Assembly: GCF_018389385.1 (NCBI RefSeq)
Contig: NZ_CP062698.1
Coordinates: 3,380,667-3,444,666 of the forward strand
DNA length: 64,000 nt
DNA from: Anthocerotibacter panamensis C109
GTDB taxonomy: Bacteria > Cyanobacteriota > Cyanobacteriia > Gloeobacterales > Anthocerotibacteraceae
Direction: 5' to 3'
The notes under the pieces are model-generated. The model worked only from the letters and a program-made list of their open reading frames with translations, was not told the origin of the DNA and did no database searches. Shown here piece after piece: positions 33,053 to 41,063 of the stretch. Both the position numbers and the translations under genes were made by a program. Position 1 is the first letter of the stretch. Every line of letters begins with the position of its first letter.

Positions 33053-34396
33053 CTAACGGCTCAAGTTCAGCGGTTGGTCGAGGCGGACTTGGATGAACTC
33101 GTTGTCATCGGGGGTGCCTGGAGTACGCCCAACGCTGAAGGGGTAGTTGTTGTCGTTGATGATGAGCAGGGTCCGGGGATTGAGGGGTAGGACCGACTCA
33201 ATCGTCACAAAGGGGAACGTAAATACGCCGTTGGTGGTGCCGTTGCCGCCAATGCCCCTGGGGTCAGAGATATTGAGCAGGTCCACAAGCAACACTTTCT
33301 CCACAAAACCATCAGCGTCTAGCTTGTTGATGTTGATCTTGTAGACGCGCTTGAACTGCGCCGGATTGGTAAACGCAGGGTTGTTGGGGTCACCTTGGCG
33401 GCTGTCGCGCTCAATGATCAAAAATTCCTCGTCGTTGATGGCGGTCATGTCGCCGATGGATTGCCCGCTCTCGGTCGTGTTTTCCATGCGGTACGAGAAG
33501 ACCCGCCCGGTGAAGGTTTTGGTCGCTAGATCAAATTCGTGGATGAGTAGGCGGTTGCGGTTGGGGTCCGGGAGGAGGGGGCCTTCGAGCAAGGTAAAGA
33601 GCTTGGTGCCGCTTGCGTTGAGCGCCATCCCTTCAAAACCCCGCGAGCGGGGCAGGTTCGCAGTATTCGTGCCCAAAAAGGGGTTATCGGGGGATTGGAC
33701 CAAAGGCAGGGAGCCGAGACCCAGGAAATTGGGCAGCGGGATAGGCGGCTCCAACACTTCGCCGGTCGCAGCCACATGGAGTAAAAAGGGACCGAATTCC
33801 TCGCCAAACCAGAAGGTGCCGTCTGCGACTTGCCGGAAAGATTCGAGGTCAAAGTCTGCCCCGGTCAACAAGCGCCCTGCCTGAATACTCGGGTCCACGG
33901 GGATCGTAGTGCCGGGATAGAAAGTTTGTTCGGCCACAATCGGGAAATTTACCTGCCGGTTGGGGTCGCTGAGTTGGATAAAGCTTGGGGCGGTAAAACC
34001 ATCCAATCTTCTGCCCGTTTGCAGATCCACCGGGTTGACCGTGCCCGAGCGCCGGTTGCCAAATTTCGTAAAATTCGCCCGCACGCCCCAGAGACGCAGC
34101 AGAGAATCGGGGGAGTTGGCCTTACTTCCGAAGCCGTTGTCGGTCAGGACCTGAAATTCGTTGTTTTGGGGACCGGGCAGCACTGCTGAGAAGCCTTGGA
34201 CGGATTGCTGATTGACAAAGGGGACCGGGCGGCCATTGGTGTCGCCGGTAATCAGTTGTCCGGCGGTGGGGCCAGGGCTAAAGGTGTCGGCGGGAAGGAC
34301 CGCCCGACCCACCAATTCCGTAGCCAGAACCGGATGGGTGCCTAGGCTCAGGAGCACCGAAGAGCACAAGATGCTGGCAGATAAGCACTGACGCAT
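33053..34396 (-). CDS. Exported esterase-like/phytase-like protein (PF13449 type)
   Basis: A 447-residue protein with a Sec signal peptide (MRQCLSASILCSSVLLSLGT, cleavage after VLA near residue 25). The mature part is a beta-propeller of the esterase-like activity of phytase family: QGFSAVLPGPQNNEFQVLTD, DNGFGSK, FWFGEEFGPFLLHV, RGFEGMALNASGTKLF and LLIINDNNYPFS. Family members are calcium-dependent and thought to cleave phosphate or other esters outside the cytoplasm, consistent with phosphate scavenging. It is monocistronic by spacing. Confidence 0.82.
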   Translation of the reverse strand: MRQCLSASILCSSVLLSLGTHPVLATELVGRAVLPADTFSPGPTAGQLITGDTNGRPVPFVNQQSVQGFSAVLPGPQNNEFQVLTDNGFGSKANSPDSLLRLWGVRANFTKFGNRRSGTVNPVDLQTGRRLDGFTAPSFIQLSDPNRQVNFPIVAEQTFYPGTTIPVDPSIQAGRLLTGADFDLESFRQVADGTFWFGEEFGPFLLHVAATGEVLEPPIPLPNFLGLGSLPLVQSPDNPFLGTNTANLPRSRGFEGMALNASGTKLFTLLEGPLLPDPNRNRLLIHEFDLATKTFTGRVFSYRMENTTESGQSIGDMTAINDEEFLIIERDSRQGDPNNPAFTNPAQFKRVYKININKLDADGFVEKVLLVDLLNISDPRGIGGNGTTNGVFTFPFVTIESVLPLNPRTLLIINDNNYPFSVGRTPGTPDDNEFIQVRLDQPLNLSR

Positions 34397-34596
34397 AGAG
34401 AAACCGTTGCTTAGAACACAGAATATTGTGGTCTGTCCGGGGAATGGCCTTGTTAACCCCGGTTTAAGGTTTGGTTATTGCCCATCCCACTCTTGGGGAT
34501 GAGCCGAATTCGTTGGTGCAGCAGTACCCGTGGAGTAGGGTCTCGCGTTCTTCTGCACATAGGGTCGGGGGCCTAAAGTTCCAGGAGGATAGCACC

Positions 34597-34806
34597 ATGG
34601 ATAAGACTGTAGATGAACAGCAGCAGATGGACCTGCGCCAAGAAAAAATAGTGCGACGCTTCGCCCAAGCGCGTGCCCCACGAGCAATCCAACAACCCAT
34701 TGAAGAAGAAGCACGGGAATTAGCCGCCAGAGAACATTGGCGCGAATTACAACGCCAGCGTACCTTGCTCGCACGCAGTATACAAGCGAAAACCCCTCTT
34801 CCATGA
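34597..34806 (+). CDS. Small charged hypothetical protein
   Basis: A 69-residue, very hydrophilic helical protein: MDKTVDEQQQMDLRQEKIVR, then RFAQARAPRAIQQPIEEEAR. A strong ribosome site (AGGAGG about 34581-34586) precedes the ATG at 34597. There is no membrane segment and no family that I recognise. Confidence 0.55.
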   Translation: MDKTVDEQQQMDLRQEKIVRRFAQARAPRAIQQPIEEEARELAAREHWRELQRQRTLLARSIQAKTPLP

Positions 34807-34841
34807 GGGTCCTGCCCCAAGTTGAGTGCCCTATGAAAAAG

Positions 34842-34876
34842 GCCCCGGTGTGGTGAGAGGAGTATCTGACCGGGGC
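34842..34876 (+). terminator. Hairpin after the small charged protein gene
   Basis: A perfect 8-base stem GCCCCGGT / ACCGGGGC with a 19-base loop, 36 bases after the stop. There is no T-run, so termination is only possible. Confidence 0.35.
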
Positions 34877-35032
34877 TAGGTTGAGTTATCGATAGGCAGA
34901 GCCTAACGTGCGACTTTGTCTAAGAGGTGAACCTCCGGTGTCATTTATGTTGCTATGGCTGACCGAACAGGGCAAGCGGGCAGGGTAGGACGATAGAATG
35001 AAAACCGATTCCGAACCGTCAGGCACCCATCT

Positions 35033-35494
35033 ATGTCCGCTACCGAAAACCACCTTGGGTTGACCGACGAGCCTTTAGCGCTCGATTGGCTCTTGCAAAG
35101 CTTGGTGCAAATGGTCAACACCAGCGAAATTTCCTTCCCGGTCACGCTACAGGTCAGCGGGTTACTGGTATCAGGCTATCTGACGAGTGGGAGGCAATAT
35201 TTCGAGGAATTCGCCCAGACCATGGGCACGACTGTGGTCGAAGAAGATCAAGATGAAGTCATTGCGCTCTTTCGGGAGTTAGGCAAAAGCTTTTATGCGC
35301 CCCAGACCGCCGGACCCGCCCCCAACCCCCACTTTCTGCATATACGCCACGCCCGCGTTTTCTCCCCAGATGGACAACCCTTCCCGCTCCAGGAAGGGTC
35401 TTGGTGGCGCGGGCGCTTGGAGGCAGTAGACGGATTTATGCTGGGTTCGCTCACCGCTCAGGTAGGCGAGCGCTTGGATGTCACTGAGGATTGA
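35033..35494 (+). CDS. GvpU-like hypothetical protein
   Basis: A 153-residue protein. The block DWLLQSLVQMVNTSEISFPV, then TLQVSGLLVSGYLTSGRQYF resembles the core of the gas vesicle accessory protein GvpU; the rest contains VFSPDGQPFPLQEGSWWRGR. No gas vesicle structural gene is in the window, so a gas vesicle function is not supported by context, and such GvpU-like proteins occur alone in many cyanobacteria. The start is at ATG 35033. Confidence 0.55.
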   Translation: MSATENHLGLTDEPLALDWLLQSLVQMVNTSEISFPVTLQVSGLLVSGYLTSGRQYFEEFAQTMGTTVVEEDQDEVIALFRELGKSFYAPQTAGPAPNPHFLHIRHARVFSPDGQPFPLQEGSWWRGRLEAVDGFMLGSLTAQVGERLDVTED

Positions 35495-35514
35495 CAGCCG
35501 ACCGGGGGCTTGCG

Positions 35515-36018
35515 TTAACGTTTGGACTTCACAAAGCGCTTGCGAATCCGCTTGTAGCCCGTCGAGGTCGTGTCCGCCAGACTGTGCGAGAGCGATCCTA
35601 GTTCCAGACCCACAAAACTCCACAGCGCATAGCTACCCATATCCGAGCGTTGTAGCGCCCCTGTAGACCATGAAATCCCCATCCCCCGGCTCACCGCCCA
35701 AGCCAAAGCCCCGCCTAACGCCAACCACAACCCCAGGTAGAGCACCCGCCCTACGGTCCCTACCAAAAGGCCATGCGACCAGACCGAACGATGCGGGATA
35801 AGCCGACGGTAGGGTAGCCACAGCCAGCGCAAAAAGCCCCAACGGCGGTATTGATTGGAGTGAATATCCAGGTCTCCACTGAACATCAGACCGCTAAAAA
35901 GAAAACTGCCCCCGGCAATCAGGGCAACACCGCTATTGCCGGTCAGCCACCAAATCCCCCCAGCGACGAGCGGAGAAGTCCAGAGCGTGATGGCATCGTG
36001 CGTTTTACCTTGGGCCAT
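35515..36018 (-). CDS. DUF2227 putative metal-binding membrane protein
   Basis: A 167-residue membrane protein starting MAQGKTHDAIT; conserved polar residues in GKTHD, SGDLDIHSNQYRRWG, LIPHRSVWSHG and LSHSLADTTSTGYKR make up the proposed metal site of DUF2227 proteins, which are common in cyanobacteria. Three to four hydrophobic helices are present. The biochemical role is unknown. It converges with the GvpU-like gene. Confidence 0.85.
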   Translation of the reverse strand: MAQGKTHDAITLWTSPLVAGGIWWLTGNSGVALIAGGSFLFSGLMFSGDLDIHSNQYRRWGFLRWLWLPYRRLIPHRSVWSHGLLVGTVGRVLYLGLWLALGGALAWAVSRGMGISWSTGALQRSDMGSYALWSFVGLELGSLSHSLADTTSTGYKRIRKRFVKSKR

Positions 36019-36156
36019 GGGGAGTGTACAACCTATAAATAGTGTACAGGAGTGCCATCTGCCACACGGCTACCCCATACAGTTGCTCCGTGATCGCATT
36101 ATTAAGCTTTGTTGACGCACCTACCCGGTCGTAATAGGGTAGAAGGAATTGTCTGG

Positions 36157-36170
36157 GTAGCAAAAACTAC
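36157..36170. promoter_or_regulatory. NtcA-type box upstream of pipX
   Basis: GTAGCAAAAACTAC is an exact GTA-N8-TAC match to the NtcA consensus, 38 bases before the pipX start codon. NtcA is the cyanobacterial nitrogen regulator whose coactivator is PipX, so the position makes biological sense. I do not see a well-placed -10 box about 22 bases downstream, so it could repress rather than activate. Confidence 0.6.
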
Positions 36171-36207
36171 CTGAGGGTCAATCTGCCCTCGAAAGGAACC
36201 GTTACGC

Positions 36208-36489
36208 ATGGGTGAACAGTACATCCATCACCCGAATTTCGGGTTGCTCTATGTCGTCTGCCCGACTCTAGACGTCCACAAGAGCCTGTTTACCACGCTT
36301 TACGCGCACCGCCTGTTCTTTGTCGTGACCGAAAAGCCCAGCGAACCCGTCACTTACGAGCCCGTCTCTCGGGCACAAGCCCGCCAGTTTGTCGAAGAGC
36401 GGCTCAAACTCCTGCGTCGCCTGCGCGATCCGGGAGTCGAGGAAGAGCTGAAGCGCACTGAGCTGTTTTACAAGCAGACTTTTTTATGA
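36208..36489 (+). CDS. pipX: Transcriptional coactivator PipX
   Basis: A 93-residue PII- and NtcA-interacting protein. Tudor-like N-terminal domain: YIHHPNFGLLYVVCPTLDVH, then LFTTLYAHRLFFVVT; C-terminal helices: ARQFVEERLKLLRRLRDPGV. PipX bridges nitrogen and carbon signalling by switching between GlnB (PII) and NtcA. AAAGGA stands before the ATG. Its stop overlaps the wecB start by four bases, so the two are co-translated. Confidence 0.95.
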   Translation: MGEQYIHHPNFGLLYVVCPTLDVHKSLFTTLYAHRLFFVVTEKPSEPVTYEPVSRAQARQFVEERLKLLRRLRDPGVEEELKRTELFYKQTFL

Positions 36490-37586
36490 GCTCCAAGATC
36501 CTCGTCGTCCTGGGCACCCGGCCCGAGGCCGTCAAGCTCGCTCCAGTCATTCTTGGTCTCAAGGAAACCTCCTGGTCCACTGTAGTCATCGCCACCGGTC
36601 AGCACCAGGAGATCTTGCACCAAACCCTGGGTTGGTTCGGGATTGCCCCCGCCGAAGACCTACACATCATGACCCCCCGTCAGACGTTGGCCGACATCAC
36701 CTGCCGCTGCCTGACCCGTCTGGGGGAGCGTTTTCAAGAGCATCAGCCCGACCTCGTCCTCGTCCAGGGAGACACCACCACCACCTTTGCTGCTGCTCTG
36801 GCCGCCTTTTACGCCCATATCCCCGTCGCCCATGTCGAGGCGGGCTTGCGTACTGACCGTGCCGACAATCCCTTCCCCGAGGAGATGAACCGTCGTCTGA
36901 CCTCTCAGATGGCCCGTCTACATTTTGCTCCGACCCATCGGGCGGTGCAAAATCTGACCGAGGACGGCATCACACAAGGGGTTTATCTGACCGGCAACAC
37001 CGTCATCGATGCGCTCAATACCATTGCGCCCGCCTGTAGTCCTCCTGCTATCCCCGGTCTCGACTGGAGCAAACGCGTCCTCCTGGCTACCGTACACCGC
37101 CGCGAGAACTGGGGGGTCCCCCTAGAGAACATCGCCCGCGCTTTTCGTGAACTGTTGGAGCGCTTTGAGGACACGGTTCTGGTCCTACCCCTCCACCCCA
37201 ATCCTGTGGTCCGCCAGCCTTTAGAAGCTGCTCTTGCCAGCCATCCGAGAGCCTTTCTCACCCCACCTCTCGACTACCCCGAACTCGTCGGAACCCTCAA
37301 GGCGAGTACCTTGGTCCTGACTGATTCCGGGGGGCTCCAGGAAGAAGGTCCGGCTCTGGGCAAACCCGTCCTTGTCCTGCGCGAAACCACGGAGCGCCCG
37401 GAAGCCATCGATGGCGGTGTGGCCCTCTTAGTGGGGACTGATACCGAAGTTATTGTCCGAGAAGCCAGCCGCCTGCTCTTAGAGCCTGTGGCCTACGAGC
37501 GCATGGCCCGTGCTATCAATCCCTTTGGGGATGGGCAGGCGACCGAGCGGATTTTGGAGGCTTTGACGGATTTTTGGAAGGGCTGA
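36486..37586 (+). CDS. wecB: UDP-N-acetylglucosamine 2-epimerase (non-hydrolysing)
   Basis: A 366-residue enzyme interconverting UDP-GlcNAc and UDP-ManNAc for surface polysaccharides. Family blocks are VLGTRPEAVKLAPV, GDTTTTFAAALAAFYAHIPV, HVEAGLRTDRADNPFPEEMN, VHRRENWG and LTDSGGLQEEGPALGKPVLV. The length is typical. It overlaps pipX (ATGA), so it is expressed with a nitrogen regulator gene. Its last 71 bases lie opposite the coding end of the convergent hydrolase-like gene. Confidence 0.95.
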   Translation: MSSKILVVLGTRPEAVKLAPVILGLKETSWSTVVIATGQHQEILHQTLGWFGIAPAEDLHIMTPRQTLADITCRCLTRLGERFQEHQPDLVLVQGDTTTTFAAALAAFYAHIPVAHVEAGLRTDRADNPFPEEMNRRLTSQMARLHFAPTHRAVQNLTEDGITQGVYLTGNTVIDALNTIAPACSPPAIPGLDWSKRVLLATVHRRENWGVPLENIARAFRELLERFEDTVLVLPLHPNPVVRQPLEAALASHPRAFLTPPLDYPELVGTLKASTLVLTDSGGLQEEGPALGKPVLVLRETTERPEAIDGGVALLVGTDTEVIVREASRLLLEPVAYERMARAINPFGDGQATERILEALTDFWKG

Positions 37587-38487
37587 CTTTAGTTGGGGGT
37601 TGAGGCGGTGCTATGGGAGTTGTGGGTGTGCTAGGAGGCTCCGCCAGGGGTTTCACCTCAGAGACCGGAGGGTGCAGGACTTTACTGAGGAAGACCAACG
37701 TGCGTTCCCAAGCGTCCTGAGCGGCGGCGCGGTCGTAGTTGGGGCTGGCAGGATTGTGAAAGTCCGGTTGCGTCCCTGGAAAAATTTTGAAATCAAAAGA
37801 CTTCTGTGCGCCACTGAGAAAAGTCTGTGTGGCACTGAGGTTAGAAGCAGCGTCCTCTTTAGGATCAGCGAAGTTGCCCAAGAGGGGGGCCTCGGTCTGC
37901 CGCAGGCGCTCGACGGGCTCCGGGCTCGGGCCGTAGAAGTCGATAGCTCCCTTGAGGTCCTCATTTTCGGTGGCGTAGAGCAGTGCTTTTTGCCCGCCCC
38001 ATCCCAAGCCGAGGACGGCAATACGCGGGCGAATATCCACGCTTTTGACCTGCTGCTCTAGATAAATAAAAGAAGCATCTAGGTCGCTCACCACTTGCCC
38101 ATCCCCCAACTGCTGAATCGTGTTGCGGGCTTCTTGCACGGAGCGCAGGGGCAGAGCCGGGGTTCCGCCGAGACGGCTGTAGAGGTCAGGGACGAGTGCG
38201 ACATAGCCCGCTCGGGCTAGGGCCAAGGCAATTCCTTTAATATAGGCATTGAGCCCCCATACATCGTGGACGATGAGCACCCCCGCCCCGTCACTGAGCG
38301 CGGGGCGAGCCTGAAACCCGGTGATGAGGCCCCCCTGACGCGCAAAAGAAACCTGCTCTTGTGAAATTTCCTCTTCACTGCCCGATGGACCGGCATAGAG
38401 TGCCCACCCGGCAATGGCTAGGCCTCCGAGGAAGGTACGGCGGGACAAGGTACTTAGGCGGGTGTGATTCCAGTGCTGCAAGTCCAT
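37516..38487 (-). CDS. Exported dienelactone-hydrolase-like protein lacking the nucleophile
   Basis: A 323-residue alpha/beta hydrolase with a Tat-like signal (SRRTFLGGLAIAGWALYA) at the N-terminus. Dienelactone hydrolases use Cys-Asp-His, with Cys in G-x-C-x-G-G; here the motif reads GLGWGG, so the nucleophile position is Gly. The Asp (FADPKED) and His (PDFHNPASPNYD) remain. It may bind but not cleave its ligand, or act differently. The last 40 residues are a Pro/Ser/Lys-rich tail. Its end overlaps wecB by 71 bases in antisense, and the tail is exactly what overlaps. Confidence 0.78.
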   Translation of the reverse strand: MDLQHWNHTRLSTLSRRTFLGGLAIAGWALYAGPSGSEEEISQEQVSFARQGGLITGFQARPALSDGAGVLIVHDVWGLNAYIKGIALALARAGYVALVPDLYSRLGGTPALPLRSVQEARNTIQQLGDGQVVSDLDASFIYLEQQVKSVDIRPRIAVLGLGWGGQKALLYATENEDLKGAIDFYGPSPEPVERLRQTEAPLLGNFADPKEDAASNLSATQTFLSGAQKSFDFKIFPGTQPDFHNPASPNYDRAAAQDAWERTLVFLSKVLHPPVSEVKPLAEPPSTPTTPIAPPQPPTKVSPSKNPSKPPKSARSPAHPQRD

Positions 38488-38592
38488 GGATGCTCAAGGT
38501 TGACTGGATCTAGTTTAGGCCGAGATCGCCCGACTGCCTGAAGGCTCAGGTTGTACCGTACACTGAGCTAAGCACATGGAAGGACAACGATA

Positions 38593-39726
38593 ATGACAGT
38601 GAACCGGCGGGGTGTGCGCGAAGGACTCGTAGGCATTTTGATCCTGGTCGGCCTCGCTGTGGGAGCAGGATTGATTTTGTGGGTGAACAACTTTCGCCCC
38701 GGAGGAGACCGCTATCAATTTAGCGTGATTTTTGAAGACGCCAACGGCATGTCGCCCGGAGTTCCCGTCCGTCTGCGCGGGGTCAACATCGGACAGGTCA
38801 CGGAGGTCATTCCTTCGATTGAGAATGTGCTGATCCGGGCTGTGGTCACACAACCGGGGGTGATCCTCCCGCGTCAGGCTCGCTACACGGTTGGTCAGCG
38901 CGGACTGATTGGTGAGACCTTCCTGGAGATCCTGCCGGAGCGCGGGGCTAAGGCGGTTCCGGTCTCGACCCAAGAGTTTCAGGCGCAATGCCGGGTAGGG
39001 GGACCGATTTCCACGCAGGTGATCTGCCCCGGAGCGAGCCTCAGAGGGGAGACCCCGACCCGAGTCCAGGATCTGGTGCGCTCCTTGAATACCTTTGCCG
39101 AGCGCATCAACGGGGGAGTCCTCAATGACCTCCAATCCACCGTGCGAGAGATTGGTGCTGTTGCCCGCCGCTTTGGGGAGGTGACCGACGATGTACGGAC
39201 CACTGCCCACAATATTGACGCTACGGCTAAGTCCTTCACTAAGGTCGCCGACTCAGCCAATCGGACGATTGACCGCTTGGGAACCGTGGGCAATTCGGTG
39301 GGTGTCGCAGCCAATGACATCACTGCTGTCGTGCGTGAGAACCGCTCTCGTCTTGCGACCATTCTGGATAGTCTCGGAAAAGTCTCGCAGGATTTGAGTC
39401 AGCTAACTCCGGTCCTAGCCGAACCGGAGTTTGGTCGCAGTCTGGTTAAACTGGCCCAAAATGCCGAAGCCTCCGCCGCCGATCTCCGCCGCCTGACCAA
39501 TGGCATCTCAGACGCGGCAACGATTGATTCGTTGCGTGAGACCTTGGATGCAGCTCGCAGTACCTTCCGCAACGTGGAGAAGATCACCGCAGATGTGGAC
39601 CAACTGACTGGCGACCCCAAGTTCCGTGAGAACCTGAAAAAGCTGGTTGACGGGCTGGGACAGTTGGTCTCGGCTACGGAAACTGAGCAGGTTCCCGATA
39701 TCCGTAAAGTAAGTACCATCCACTAG
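38593..39726 (+). CDS. MCE/MlaD family lipid-transport protein
   Basis: A 377-residue substrate-binding subunit of an Mla/TGD-type lipid ABC transporter. One N-terminal membrane helix (LVGILILVGLAVGAGLILWV) is followed by an MCE domain (about 40-115) with DANGMSPGVPVRLRGVNIGQ and GLIGETFLEILP. The rest is a long helical tail with repeated Thr/Asp/Asn, predicted to form a periplasmic coiled needle. The ATPase and permease are not in this window. GGAAGGA precedes the ATG. Confidence 0.9.
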   Translation: MTVNRRGVREGLVGILILVGLAVGAGLILWVNNFRPGGDRYQFSVIFEDANGMSPGVPVRLRGVNIGQVTEVIPSIENVLIRAVVTQPGVILPRQARYTVGQRGLIGETFLEILPERGAKAVPVSTQEFQAQCRVGGPISTQVICPGASLRGETPTRVQDLVRSLNTFAERINGGVLNDLQSTVREIGAVARRFGEVTDDVRTTAHNIDATAKSFTKVADSANRTIDRLGTVGNSVGVAANDITAVVRENRSRLATILDSLGKVSQDLSQLTPVLAEPEFGRSLVKLAQNAEASAADLRRLTNGISDAATIDSLRETLDAARSTFRNVEKITADVDQLTGDPKFRENLKKLVDGLGQLVSATETEQVPDIRKVSTIH

Positions 39727-39874
39727 AAGTCACAGCTTGGACCTGGTTTCTGGGAGGCATTGCGGGTTTTTACTCCGTGAATACACTCTGGGCTACCCTG
39801 GTTTTGCCTGACCCTGTGGTGCAATCCGTGGGAATACGGGTATTCTCAGATACAGAAGTTACGCTATCAAATCA

Positions 39875-40435
39875 ATGCTGTATCTCTTGACGACATTCGG
39901 AGCACTGGCAGCGGCAGCGGCGGGTGGAATACGCCTGAGTTTACCTTTATTGCTGCTAGTTATCTTTAACCAGAGCCTCGGTATGGATGGAGCAAGCCCT
40001 GTACTTGCGTGGTTATACCAACCGCAGGCCATTACCTTCCTCTGTATATGGGCCTTTTTTGAGGTGTTTGGCTCCAAAACTGCGCTTGGACAGCGTCTGG
40101 TCCGGGGTATTCAGTTTTTTATGTCGCCTGTAATTGGGGCACTCCTGGCTACTGTGATGCTCCCTTTCACCGGCTGGCTGCAGGTCTGTCTGGTAGTCAC
40201 TGGGGCTGTTTTGGCAGCCATTCTGCAATTGGCTCAGACTGGTTACGTTTTTCGCCATGGCTTGCTACCTTTTTGGTTCACGCTCTGCCAAGATTTCCTG
40301 GCGGTAGGACTGGTCTTGATGGCACTCCAGGCTCCACTATTGGGGGGGCTGAGTGTCCTCCTCTTGGTGTTGCTGGCCTTACGGCAGACCTACCTGTGGC
40401 AAGGGCAGTTCGGGCTTAAGCAGGGACGGACCTAA
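39875..40435 (+). CDS. DUF4126 family membrane protein
   Basis: A 186-residue membrane protein with about five helices: LTTFGALAAAAAGGIRLSLP, LLLLVIFNQSLGMDGASPVL, VIGALLATVMLPFTGWLQ. The start AAAAAGGIRLSLPLLLLV matches DUF4126. Function is unknown. There is no obvious ribosome site. The rlmH GTG follows directly after its stop, so they are likely co-transcribed. Confidence 0.78.
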   Translation: MLYLLTTFGALAAAAAGGIRLSLPLLLLVIFNQSLGMDGASPVLAWLYQPQAITFLCIWAFFEVFGSKTALGQRLVRGIQFFMSPVIGALLATVMLPFTGWLQVCLVVTGAVLAAILQLAQTGYVFRHGLLPFWFTLCQDFLAVGLVLMALQAPLLGGLSVLLLVLLALRQTYLWQGQFGLKQGRT

Positions 40436-40885
40436 GTGTGGCGGGTCGTCGCTCTGGGTAATCTGGGACCAAATTCACCCCACTGGCCTGCTACTCAGGA
40501 GTACCTGCGGCGCATCCGCCGTTATACCCCGCTGGATCTGCATGAGGTAAAGCCCCAAAAAGGCCCCAACCCAGCCGCCATTCTTAAAAAAGAAACCCAA
40601 CTCTTGTTGCCCTACCTTAGTGCGGCTCAAGAAGTCGTGGTTCTGGATGAGCAGGGTCGGAATTTCTCCAGTGCAGCCTTCGCTCACTGGTTACAGGAGC
40701 GCACGCAGCTTCTTTTTGTCGTGGGTTCCGCCTGGGGTATGGCTCCTGAAATCAAGGACCGCGCCCAACACAGTCTCGCGCTGTCCTCCTTCACCCTGCC
40801 CCATGAATTGGCCCGAGTCGTCCTCCTGGAGCAACTCTACCGCGCGCTCACTATTCAGGCGGGACACCCCTACCATCACGCCTAA
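40436..40885 (+). CDS. rlmH: 23S rRNA (pseudouridine1915-N3)-methyltransferase RlmH
   Basis: A 149-residue SPOUT methyltransferase that modifies helix 69 of 23S rRNA. Blocks seen: VVLDEQGRNFSSAAFAHWL, FVVGSAWGMAPEI (SAM knot), and the C-terminal LSSFTLPHELARVVLLEQLY, then RALTIQAGHPYHHA. It starts with GTG immediately after the stop of the DUF4126 gene. The length is normal for the family. Confidence 0.92.
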   Translation: MWRVVALGNLGPNSPHWPATQEYLRRIRRYTPLDLHEVKPQKGPNPAAILKKETQLLLPYLSAAQEVVVLDEQGRNFSSAAFAHWLQERTQLLFVVGSAWGMAPEIKDRAQHSLALSSFTLPHELARVVLLEQLYRALTIQAGHPYHHA

Positions 40886-41004
40886 CTTTTCAACATTTCT
40901 TTACAAACCTTGGTTTTATATACCTGGGGGAGGAATATTTATGGGCCACAAAGGGGAGATTGGAGCCTTCAAACCGGTGTTTCTGAGAAAAAACTACATT
41001 TTCC

Positions 41005-41033
41005 TTGAAAAATAGTTAACATTCCGCTACAAA
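41005..41033 (+). promoter_or_regulatory. Sigma70-type promoter of psbA
   Basis: TTGAAA at 41005-41010 and TACAAA at 41028-41033 are separated by 17 bases, giving a predicted start near 41040 and a short leader of about 24 bases. The ribosome site for psbA is then AAGGA at 41051-41055, eight bases before the ATG. Confidence 0.55.
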
Positions 41034-41063
41034 TAGGAGGTGTAAAGTTCAAGGACCTTTTTC

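Noticed and set aside
35033-35494. Gas vesicle cluster
   Set aside because: Only a weak GvpU-like protein is present; no gvpA or other gas vesicle gene is nearby.
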